A DNA stretch of 8,638 bases from assembly GCA_030045295.1 (NCBI GenBank), contig JASIGD010000551.1:1-8638 (forward strand), written 5' to 3'. The notes under the pieces are model-generated. The model made no database searches. It was not told the origin of the DNA and worked only from the letters and a program-made list of their open reading frames with translations. This stretch comes from Streptosporangiaceae bacterium. Its GTDB lineage: Bacteria > Actinomycetota > Actinomycetes > Streptosporangiales > Streptosporangiaceae. Positions within the stretch are counted from its first letter, which is position 1, and every line of letters starts with the position of its first letter. Below are positions 1-6,107 of the stretch, piece after piece. The position numbers and the translations under genes are program-made.

Positions 1-527
1 CTTACGCGGAGGGTACGGGAAAGCAATCCTCCGACGTTCTGTTCTCTGGGCAAAGCGCGCTGGGGCCTTTGATCACGAAAAGCGCTTCTTTCACAGTCGG
101 GGCTCTGCTGCTGCTCCTGGTGTGCAAGAGCCTGGCCTACAGCGTGTCGCTGAGCAGCTTCCGCGGCGGGCCGATCTTCCCGGCCCTGTTCGTGGGCACT
201 GTGGGCGGGATCGCAATGTCACACCTGCCGGGCTTGCCGTTGGTGGCTGGCGTGGCTATGGGCATGGGAGCGATGTCCGTGGTGATGCTCACCCTTCCGC
301 TGACGTCGGTGTTGCTGGCCACGCTGCTGCTGGGCTCGGACGGCGTGGCCGTGATGCCGCTGGTTATCGTAGCGGTCGTGGTGGGCTACGTCGGTGCGGC
401 GAGAATCGCGCCGCCGCCAGCGGCCGAGCCGGCACCGGCCGGCCAGGCCCCGGCCGGCTCTGATGTCCGGACCGGTCAGGCGGGACCGGCCGCCGCCCCC
501 GGCCCCTCAGCCACCCCGCATGGGTGA
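1..527 (+). CDS. ClC-family chloride channel/transporter, C-terminal part (5' end outside window)
   Basis: This is the last 174 codons of an integral membrane ClC-type chloride channel or Cl-/H+ antiporter. The frame, whose first full codon is at 3-5, is open to the left edge, so the gene starts upstream; a TTG at 69 is only an internal Leu codon. Visible residues 55-62 read GGPIFPAL, which matches the ClC selectivity motif GGxFxPxL at the start of helix N. Residues 31-43, 61-72, 79-112 and 115-131 are hydrophobic, as expected for the last membrane helices. The protein then ends in a Pro/Ala/Gly-rich tail (residues 136-174) with no CBS domains, so it belongs to the short bacterial type. It converges on the ndh gene with 97 nt between the stop codons, so it is not part of the respiratory gene run. 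Whether it is a channel or an exchanger cannot be judged, because the gating and proton glutamates lie upstream of the window. Confidence 0.85.
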   Translation, partial: YAEGTGKQSSDVLFSGQSALGPLITKSASFTVGALLLLLVCKSLAYSVSLSSFRGGPIFPALFVGTVGGIAMSHLPGLPLVAGVAMGMGAMSVVMLTLPLTSVLLATLLLGSDGVAVMPLVIVAVVVGYVGAARIAPPPAAEPAPAGQAPAGSDVRTGQAGPAAAPGPSATPHG

Positions 528-624
528 TCCGGCACCATGGCAGCCGCGCTCGCACGCCCCGCCAGGCACGCCGTGGGCTGCCGTCGCCGGGCGGCCGCGT
601 CGTCATCGCAGGCGCGCGCGAGAC
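528..624. other. Convergent intergenic region between the ClC gene and ndh
   Basis: These 97 nt separate the stop codons of two convergent genes. A bidirectional terminator would be expected here, but I see no hairpin followed by a T-run on either strand, only GC-rich sequence with short GCGC and GGCCGC palindromes. No small gene with a credible ribosome-binding site is visible. Termination may rely on a GC hairpin without a U-tract or on Rho. Confidence 0.5.
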
Positions 625-2031
625 TTATCCGGGTCCGCCGGAAGACTCAGAGCCGGCGGCGGAATGCTCGGTGCCAGCGCTCGGAGGCTCGATGCCCGCG
701 GCGGAGACGTCAGCCGGAAGCGCGGCGTAAATATCTCGCACGATCCCCACCTCCTTGGTCGTGTAGGTCCGTTCCCGGCGCAGGTCGCGAGTAAAGGCAA
801 ACCACCAGCTGAGCACCGCGCCGACGCGGTTGCGGTAGCCGGTCAGGAAGCCGATGTGGATGAACAGCCAGACCCACCAGCCGAGGAAGCCGCCGAGGCG
901 CAGCGGCCCCGCCGAGACGACCGCCTTGCCGCGGGAGATGTAGGCGGCCGACCCCAGGTCGCGATAGCGGAACGGCTTGGCGGTGATACGACCGGCGACC
1001 TGGTGTTTGATGCGCTCCCCGGCATACAGGCCCGTCTGCATGGCGACCTCGGCGACACCGGGGAGCTTATTCAGGCTCATCACGTCCCCGGTTACCAGGA
1101 TCTCGGGATGATCGGGAATGGTGAGGTCGTCGTTGACCATAATGCGGCCGGCACGGTCCTGTTTGGCCCCTGTGGCCACCGCGATCGCGGTCGCCACCGG
1201 CGGCGCGGCGACCCCGGCGGTCCACAGAACGGTGCCCGCCTCGTGATGGGTCACCGTGCCGTCCTGGGCGCGGACGCTCAGCCCGCTGCCGTCCACCTGG
1301 GTCACGATCGAGTGCATGTACTGCTCGACGCCGAGTTTGGCCAGGATGCTCGCTGCCTTGGCCGAAAGGGCCGGCCCGAACGCGGCGAGCGGCGCGTCCC
1401 CGCCATCGAACAGGAGCACGCGCGCGTCCTCGGGTTTGATGCGGCGGTACTCGTCACGCAGCGTCTTAGTCGCGACCTCGCGGATCTGCCCGGCCAACTC
1501 CACGCCGGTGGGCCCGGCGCCGACCAGGGCGAAAGTGAGCCAGCGGCTGCGGTCGGCCGGGTCTGCCGCAGTTTCCGCCATCTCGAAGGCGCCGAAGACC
1601 CGGCGGCGGATGACCAGGGCGTCCTCGATGGTTTTCATGCCGGGCGCCCACTGGGCGTACTCGTCGTGCCCGAAATATGACTGCTGTACGCCGGCCGCCA
1701 CGATCAGGTAGTCGTAACCGAACTCGAGTTGATCCCCGAAGGGCCGCGTCGCGAACACCCGGCGCTCTTCCGCGTCGATGCCCGTTACCTCCGCCAGCAC
1801 GAATTCGGCGTTCTGGTGCTTACGGAGCAGATCCCGCAGCGGGGCGGCGATCTTCCCCTCGGACAAGATCCCGGTCGAGCACTGGTAAAGCAGGGGCTGG
1901 AACAGATGGTGCTGGGCCTTGTCGATGAGGGTCACCTGGACCGGCGCGCGGCTCAGCGCCCTGACGGCGAACAGTCCGCCGAAACCCCCGCCGATGATCA
2001 CCACCCGGCGCTGGCTTTCTTGGTCGTTCAT
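625..2031 (-). CDS. ndh: Type II NADH dehydrogenase (NDH-2), NADH:quinone oxidoreductase
   Basis: This is a single-subunit, non-proton-pumping flavoenzyme that oxidises NADH at the inner face of the membrane and reduces the quinone pool (menaquinone in most actinobacteria). The 468-aa protein has two dinucleotide-binding folds. The FAD-binding GGGFGG is at residues 14-19 and the NADH-binding GAGPTG at 171-176. Residues 311-316 (ILVTGD) form the second FAD contact. The stretch around Ala330-Met331-Gln332 matches the NDH-2 quinone-site AxxQ motif. Residues 380-413 are rich in Trp and Phe and fit the C-terminal membrane-anchoring segment. The last 30 residues are an Ala/Ser/Gly-rich tail with no visible function. 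The ATG at 2031 is supported by GGGGAAG 4 nt upstream and sits directly before the Rossmann strand. It lies 42 nt behind the G6PD homologue and is probably co-transcribed with it. Related flavoproteins such as sulfide:quinone reductase are less likely, as the catalytic Cys pattern is absent. Confidence 0.93.
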   Translation of the reverse strand: MNDQESQRRVVIIGGGFGGLFAVRALSRAPVQVTLIDKAQHHLFQPLLYQCSTGILSEGKIAAPLRDLLRKHQNAEFVLAEVTGIDAEERRVFATRPFGDQLEFGYDYLIVAAGVQQSYFGHDEYAQWAPGMKTIEDALVIRRRVFGAFEMAETAADPADRSRWLTFALVGAGPTGVELAGQIREVATKTLRDEYRRIKPEDARVLLFDGGDAPLAAFGPALSAKAASILAKLGVEQYMHSIVTQVDGSGLSVRAQDGTVTHHEAGTVLWTAGVAAPPVATAIAVATGAKQDRAGRIMVNDDLTIPDHPEILVTGDVMSLNKLPGVAEVAMQTGLYAGERIKHQVAGRITAKPFRYRDLGSAAYISRGKAVVSAGPLRLGGFLGWWVWLFIHIGFLTGYRNRVGAVLSWWFAFTRDLRRERTYTTKEVGIVRDIYAALPADVSAAGIEPPSAGTEHSAAGSESSGGPG

Positions 2032-2073
2032 GGCACTTCCCCGTCCCGGTCGTCCGTCGTCACTGGGCGCGGC

Positions 2074-3447
2074 TCAGCCCGCCGGGTCGTACCAGGTCTC
2101 CCGGCCGGTCAGCATCCGGTCGGCTTCCTTGGGACCCCAGCTGCCCCGGGCGTAGGGGTGCACAGGGACCACGTCACCGAGCACCGGGTCCACGATCTCC
2201 CACGCGGCCTCGACGGTGTCCTGGCGGGCGAACAGCCAGCGGTCCCCGTCCAGCGCCGCCCCGATCAGCCGGTCATAGGGGCGGATGTCCGACCCGGGCT
2301 GCTCCGCGAAGGAGAGCTCCTCCGCCTGCGGCTCCCACCCGGCGCCGGGCTTCTTTCCGTGCACGGTAAAGCTGACCGCGGTTTCCGGCCAGACCCGGAA
2401 CCGCAGCCGGTCCTCCGGGGTCGTCGGCTCGATGCCGAACACGTCCTGCGGCGGCTGTTTGAAGGTGATGGTGACCTCGGTGGCGGTGACCGGCAGGCAC
2501 TTGCCCGCCCGGATCAAGATCGGCACCCCGGCCCAGCGCCAGGTGTCGGCGGTGAGCCTGACCGCGACGTAGGTCTCCACCGTGGACTTGGGGTCGACGC
2601 CGTCCACGCCGAGGTAGCCCTCGTACTGGCCGCGGACCGTGGTTTCCGGGGTCAGCGGGCTCAGCGCCTGCACCGCCTGCTGCTTGGCGTCCCGCCAGGA
2701 CCTCAGGTGCTTGCCGGGCGGCGGCTCGGCCAGCACGGTGGCCAGCACCTGGAGCATGTGGTTCTGCAGCACGTCGCGGATGGCGCCGGTGCGGTCATAG
2801 AACCGGCCCCGGTCGGCGACGTCGAACGCCTCGGCCATGGTGATCTGGATGGACTGGACGTAGGTCCGGTTCAGCAGCGGCTCGATCACGGAGTTGGCGA
2901 ACCGGACGAACAGCACGTTCTCCACCGGATCGAACGCCAGCCAGTCATCGACCCGGAAGATCGCGTCCTCGGAAAAGTACTGGTGCATGGTGTCGTTCAG
3001 CTGCCGGGAGGAGGCCAAGTCGACCCCGAACGGCTTTTCCACCATGACCCGGGCGCCGCGGGCCCGTCCGGCGCCGGCGATGCCCTGCGCGATCCGGCCG
3101 AACAGCTGGGCCGGGACCTCCATGTAGTACAGGATCTGCTGGCCGGCGCCGACCTGGTCCGACATGGCCTGGTAGGTGGCCTCGTCACCCAGGTCGCCGT
3201 CCACGTACCGGAGAAGGCTGAGCATCTTGGTCGCATCCGGGTCGGCCGGGTCCATGTTGTTCAGCTTCAGCGACGCGACCGCGTAGTCGCGGAACTGCTC
3301 CAGGCCCCATCCGCTCTTGGCCACCCCGATCACCGGGACATCGAGCACGCCGCGCTTGACCAGCCCGACCAGCGCAGGGAAAGTCTCCAGCTTGGCCAGG
3401 TCTCCCGTCGCCCCGAAGATCACCAGCGCGTCAACGTTGTTGGACAT
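2074..3447 (-). CDS. zwf: Glucose-6-phosphate dehydrogenase homologue (Zwf1-like) with altered substrate site
   Basis: By overall similarity this is a glucose-6-phosphate dehydrogenase family protein (cytosolic NAD(P)-dependent sugar-phosphate oxidation, first step of the oxidative pentose phosphate pathway). The 457 aa are near the size of mycobacterial Zwf1 and shorter than typical Zwf of about 490-515 aa. Visible family motifs are the nucleotide-binding GATGDLAK (12-19), EKPFG (137-141), the catalytic-base region ending QNH with His230, and IRAGK with Lys316. The hallmark RIDHYLGKE motif is altered to RVDDWLAFD at 165-173. Asp167, partner of the catalytic His, is kept. The phosphate-binding His and Lys (H178 and K182 in Leuconostoc numbering) become Asp168 and Phe172. 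The usual KRKL after GDLA reads KLET, also removing a lysine near the substrate. The true substrate may therefore not be glucose 6-phosphate. The ATG at 3447 follows a perfect AAGGAG with 8 nt spacing. It lies between cydB (86 nt) and ndh (42 nt). I am sure of the family, unsure of the activity. Confidence 0.85.
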   Translation of the reverse strand: MSNNVDALVIFGATGDLAKLETFPALVGLVKRGVLDVPVIGVAKSGWGLEQFRDYAVASLKLNNMDPADPDATKMLSLLRYVDGDLGDEATYQAMSDQVGAGQQILYYMEVPAQLFGRIAQGIAGAGRARGARVMVEKPFGVDLASSRQLNDTMHQYFSEDAIFRVDDWLAFDPVENVLFVRFANSVIEPLLNRTYVQSIQITMAEAFDVADRGRFYDRTGAIRDVLQNHMLQVLATVLAEPPPGKHLRSWRDAKQQAVQALSPLTPETTVRGQYEGYLGVDGVDPKSTVETYVAVRLTADTWRWAGVPILIRAGKCLPVTATEVTITFKQPPQDVFGIEPTTPEDRLRFRVWPETAVSFTVHGKKPGAGWEPQAEELSFAEQPGSDIRPYDRLIGAALDGDRWLFARQDTVEAAWEIVDPVLGDVVPVHPYARGSWGPKEADRMLTGRETWYDPAG

Positions 3448-3497
3448 GTCAGTTTCTCCTTACCGGTCGTTCCCATCAGATCGCACCCGGATCCAGC

Positions 3498-3520
3498 GGG
3501 CATCCCCCGCAGCGGGCGAT
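3498..3520. repeat. 23-nt intergenic hairpin repeat, copy 1 (cydB-zwf gap)
   Basis: On the plus strand this copy starts GGGCATCCCCCGC and ends AGCGGGCGAT. It lies 13 nt behind the cydB stop codon in the minus-strand direction and 50 nt before the zwf start. It shares 20 of 23 positions with copy 3 (7766-7788) and 19 of 23 with copy 2 (6071-6093). GCGGG at 3496-3500 can pair with CCCGC at 3506-3510, and a second GCGGG at 3512-3516 could compete for the same partner. There is no U-tract, so it is not a classical intrinsic terminator. A role in transcript 3'-end formation, RNA stability or protein binding is possible. Confidence 0.6.
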
Positions 3521-3533
3521 CCAGGCCGTTCGC

Positions 3534-4613
3534 TCAGCCCCCCGGGCCTGCCGGAGGAGAGGTGGGCTGTGGTGCCGGCTCTGGCCCGGGCCCGGTTCCG
3601 GGAGCTGGCGCCGGCGGTTGGAATTCCTGCCTGCTGACCCGGCGGCGGAACACGTAGTAAGTCCAGGTCTGGTAGCCGAGCACCAGCGGCAGGAAAATGA
3701 TCACCACAACGGTCATCACCTTGAGCGAGTACCCGCCGGACGCTGTGTTGTCCACGGTGAGGTTGTACGCGTGGTTGGTGGAGGAGACCATCACGTTCGG
3801 GTACAGGTCCACGAAGATCGTGATGATGCAGGACCCGATCGTGACGGCGGTCGCGGCGAAGGCGAAGCCCTCGCGGTGGTCGTAGACGAGCCAGACGGCG
3901 GTGAGGATGGCCAGGATGGCCAGCAGTTCGATCACGTTGAGCCAGAAGGCCTTGCCGGCGGTGATGTGGGTCCAGATGATGAAGCCGATGACGAAGGCGG
4001 CCGTGACGGGGGCCACGCGGCGGGCCGCCTGCCAGGACCGCTCGCGCATGTCGCCGGTCGTCTTCAGGCACAAGAATGTCGCGCCGTGCAGCAGGCAGAT
4101 CAGGACCAGGGTGATCCCGGTCCACAAAGCGTAGGGCTGCAGCAGGTCCCAGAACGTTCCGGTGAAGTTCTGCGCCGAGTTGATGGGCAGCCCGTGCAGC
4201 AGCCCGGCCAGGGCCACGCCGATCAGCAGCGGGGCCAGCACGCTGCCGACGGTCATCAGCACGTCCCAGGCGGTCCGCCAGCGGGCCGCGTCCCGCTTGC
4301 CGCGGTACTCGAAGGCCAGGCCGCGGACCATCAGCGAGGCCAGTAGCAGGACCAGCGCCAGGTTGTAGGCCGAGAACATCGTGGCGTACCAGCCGGGGAA
4401 CGCGGCGAACATGCCCGCCCCGGCCACGATCAGCCAGACCTCGTTGCCGTCCCACAACGGCCCGACGGTGTTGATGGCCGCCCGGCGCCCGGCGTCATCC
4501 CGGCCGACCACGCTGTGCAGCATGCCGACCCCGAAGTCGAACCCCTCCAGGATGAAGAACCCCGTCCACAAGACCGTGATGACGATGTACCAGAACGGGA
4601 CGAGACTGCTCAT
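3534..4613 (-). CDS. cydB: Cytochrome bd quinol oxidase subunit II
   Basis: This is the second membrane subunit of cytochrome bd, the high-affinity quinol oxidase that reduces O2 to water without pumping protons. CydB carries no heme-liganding role in the canonical enzyme but stabilises the complex and contributes proton or oxygen paths. The 359 aa show the expected repeated hydrophobic helices and typical CydB motifs: EGFDFGVGML (23-32), GPLWDGNEVWL (51-61), and an LYPNVM...SS segment (270-278) leading to YSLKVMT (295-301). The tail after residue 330 is Pro/Gly-rich and probably disordered in the cytoplasm. The ATG at 4613 is only 9 nt behind the cydA stop codon, with AAGGGG overlapping that stop, so translation is very likely coupled to cydA and the subunits are made together. 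All features match an ordinary actinobacterial CydB in length and motifs. Confidence 0.95.
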   Translation of the reverse strand: MSSLVPFWYIVITVLWTGFFILEGFDFGVGMLHSVVGRDDAGRRAAINTVGPLWDGNEVWLIVAGAGMFAAFPGWYATMFSAYNLALVLLLASLMVRGLAFEYRGKRDAARWRTAWDVLMTVGSVLAPLLIGVALAGLLHGLPINSAQNFTGTFWDLLQPYALWTGITLVLICLLHGATFLCLKTTGDMRERSWQAARRVAPVTAAFVIGFIIWTHITAGKAFWLNVIELLAILAILTAVWLVYDHREGFAFAATAVTIGSCIITIFVDLYPNVMVSSTNHAYNLTVDNTASGGYSLKVMTVVVIIFLPLVLGYQTWTYYVFRRRVSRQEFQPPAPAPGTGPGPEPAPQPTSPPAGPGG

Positions 4614-4622
4614 CGTGACCCC

Positions 4623-6008
4623 TTAGTACAAGACAGCCGGGACCGGCTCGTCGGCCTCGGCCTCGGCACGCGGGGGCGGCAGGTGGTCGCGGGAGTACCG
4701 CAGCATCAGCAGGAAATCGACGGTGGCCAGCGTGGCGTAGATCACGATGAACGCGATCAGGCTGATCCACAGCCAGGTCACCGACAGGGTCGGAGAGATC
4801 CCGTTCTTGGTCAGCATGATGCCCTGGACGATCCACGGCTGCCGGCCGCTTTCGGTCAGGAACCAGCCCGCCGTGTTCATCAAGAACGGCAGCACCGCGG
4901 CCCATATCGCCACCCACAAGAACCGCCGCGAGGTGGCGAGTTTCCCCCGGCGGATCAGCCACAGCCCCCACGCCGCGATGAGCAGGACCACCACGGCCAG
5001 GTAGGCCATCACCCGCATCCCCCAGTACTGGATGAACACGTTCGGCACGTAGTAGCCCGGCCCGTACTGCTTGTTGTACTGCTGGTTCAGCGGGGTCAGC
5101 CCCTCGACCTTGCCGTTCCAGGAGTTGGTGGCCAGCAGCGACAGCAGGTGCGGGATCGCGATGATCTCGGTCGGGGTCTGGTCGTTGTTCCCGCCGCCGA
5201 TCTGGAACAGCGAGAACGAGCACGGCTGGCACGTGGTCCACTGCGCCTCCGCCGCCGCGATCTTCATCGGCTGGTACCGGGCCTCGACCACCCCGAGCTC
5301 ATCCCCGACCAGCATGGTGAACAAGATGGCCGGAACCAAGATGAGCAGCCCCAGCCGCGCCGACCGGGTGAACGCCTCCCGCTCCCCGCCGTGCCGCAGC
5401 TGCCACGCCGACACCGCCAGCATCACCATGGCGCCGGTGACCAGCGACGCGAGCAGCACCTTGGCGTATCCCCACACGAACACCGGGTTGGTGAACACCG
5501 CCCAGATGTCGTTCAGCTCCGGCTTCCCGTTGACCATCACGTAGCCGACAGGGTGCTGCATCCACGAATTAGCCGCCATGATGAACGCCCCCGACAGCAC
5601 GCTGCCCAGGCAGACCGCCCAGATCGTCGCCAGGTGCACCCGCTTGGGCAACCGGTCCCAGCCGAACAGCCACAGCCCCAGGAACGTCGACTCCAGGAAG
5701 AACGCGGCCAGCCCCTCCATCGCCAGCGGCGCCCCGAAGATGTTTCCGACCAGCCGCGAGTACGCTCCCCAGTTCATCCCGAACTGGAACTCCTGCACCA
5801 GCCCGGTGACCACGCCGATCGCGACGTTGATGACCAGCAGAGTGCCGAAGAACCGGGTCAGACGCAGGTAATCATCTTTCTTAGTGCGGTACCACGCGGT
5901 CTGCAGCAGCGCGGTCAAGAACCCCAGCCCGATCGTGACCGGGACGAAGAAGAAATGGTTGATCGTCACGAACGCGAACTCCACCCGCGCCAGGTCGACG
6001 TTCGTCAT
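4623..6008 (-). CDS. cydA: Cytochrome bd quinol oxidase subunit I, with Lys at the heme b558 His position
   Basis: This is the catalytic subunit of cytochrome bd; it oxidises quinol on the outer face and reduces O2 at heme d. Kept family residues are His18 (E. coli His19), Glu98 and Glu106 (Glu99/Glu107), Arg332 and Met334 (Arg391/Met393, heme b558 side), and Trp382, Glu386 and Arg389 in the WFLTESGRQPW block (b595 region). Lys249 and Glu254, the quinol-site pair, are kept too. The b558 axial ligand His186 is instead Lys183: after the shared NPV, the seventh residue is Lys, and the following VTGAM aligns without a gap. From Lys249 to Met334 is 85 residues against 141 in E. coli, so the Q loop is the short type. 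Within it, Cys260 and Cys263 form a CxxC, unusual for the family. The ATG at 6008 has GGAG 6 nt upstream. It is followed by cydB after 9 nt. Identity is certain; b558 ligation is not. Confidence 0.95.
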   Translation of the reverse strand: MTNVDLARVEFAFVTINHFFFVPVTIGLGFLTALLQTAWYRTKKDDYLRLTRFFGTLLVINVAIGVVTGLVQEFQFGMNWGAYSRLVGNIFGAPLAMEGLAAFFLESTFLGLWLFGWDRLPKRVHLATIWAVCLGSVLSGAFIMAANSWMQHPVGYVMVNGKPELNDIWAVFTNPVFVWGYAKVLLASLVTGAMVMLAVSAWQLRHGGEREAFTRSARLGLLILVPAILFTMLVGDELGVVEARYQPMKIAAAEAQWTTCQPCSFSLFQIGGGNNDQTPTEIIAIPHLLSLLATNSWNGKVEGLTPLNQQYNKQYGPGYYVPNVFIQYWGMRVMAYLAVVVLLIAAWGLWLIRRGKLATSRRFLWVAIWAAVLPFLMNTAGWFLTESGRQPWIVQGIMLTKNGISPTLSVTWLWISLIAFIVIYATLATVDFLLMLRYSRDHLPPPRAEAEADEPVPAVLY

Positions 6009-6066
6009 CGCTGTCTCCGGTTTCCTCGACTCCGCGGCTGCCCACCACTGTCGCCGTAGCGCGGCT

Positions 6067-6093
6067 GCGGGGGCATCCCCCGCCCGGGGTGAT
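6067..6093. repeat. Intergenic hairpin repeat, copy 2 (GMC-cydA gap), with perfect 7-bp stem
   Basis: The repeat core is 6071-6093, starting GGGCATCCCCCGC and ending CCGGGGTGAT, 14 nt behind the stop codon of the GMC gene. GCGGGGG at 6067-6073 and CCCCCGC at 6077-6083 form a perfect 7-bp stem with a 3-nt loop. On the minus transcript no T-run follows. It could end or attenuate the GMC transcript before cydA, about 60 nt downstream, or be a mobile palindromic repeat shared with the other two gaps. Confidence 0.6.
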
Positions 6094-6107
6094 ACCTCGT
6101 GCGCCGG

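Noticed and set aside
394..1680. A 428-codon plus-strand frame spanning the ClC end and ndh
   Set aside because: It overlaps two real genes and the convergent gap, has no credible ribosome-binding site, and encodes compositionally biased sequence.
1729..3657. A 642-codon plus-strand open frame opposite zwf and the start of ndh
   Set aside because: It lies antisense to two well-recognised genes. Its translation is rich in Arg, Gly, Pro, His and Asp without domain motifs, as expected for the mirror frame of GC-rich actinobacterial genes.
4646..4674. Short tandem GGCCTC-like repeat at the cydA 3' end
   Set aside because: It only encodes the alternating Ala/Glu tail of CydA and needs no separate explanation.
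4515..6059. A 514-codon plus-strand open frame opposite cydA
   Set aside because: The product is a low-complexity, Gln/Arg/Pro/His-rich chain with no recognisable family. cydA on the other strand explains the sequence fully.
6009..6107. Possible Rex operator upstream of cydA
   Set aside because: Streptomyces cyd genes can be controlled by Rex through a TGTGAAC/GTTCACA palindrome. I looked for it in this gap and in 7665-7813 and found nothing similar. It may lie upstream of cydD, outside the window.
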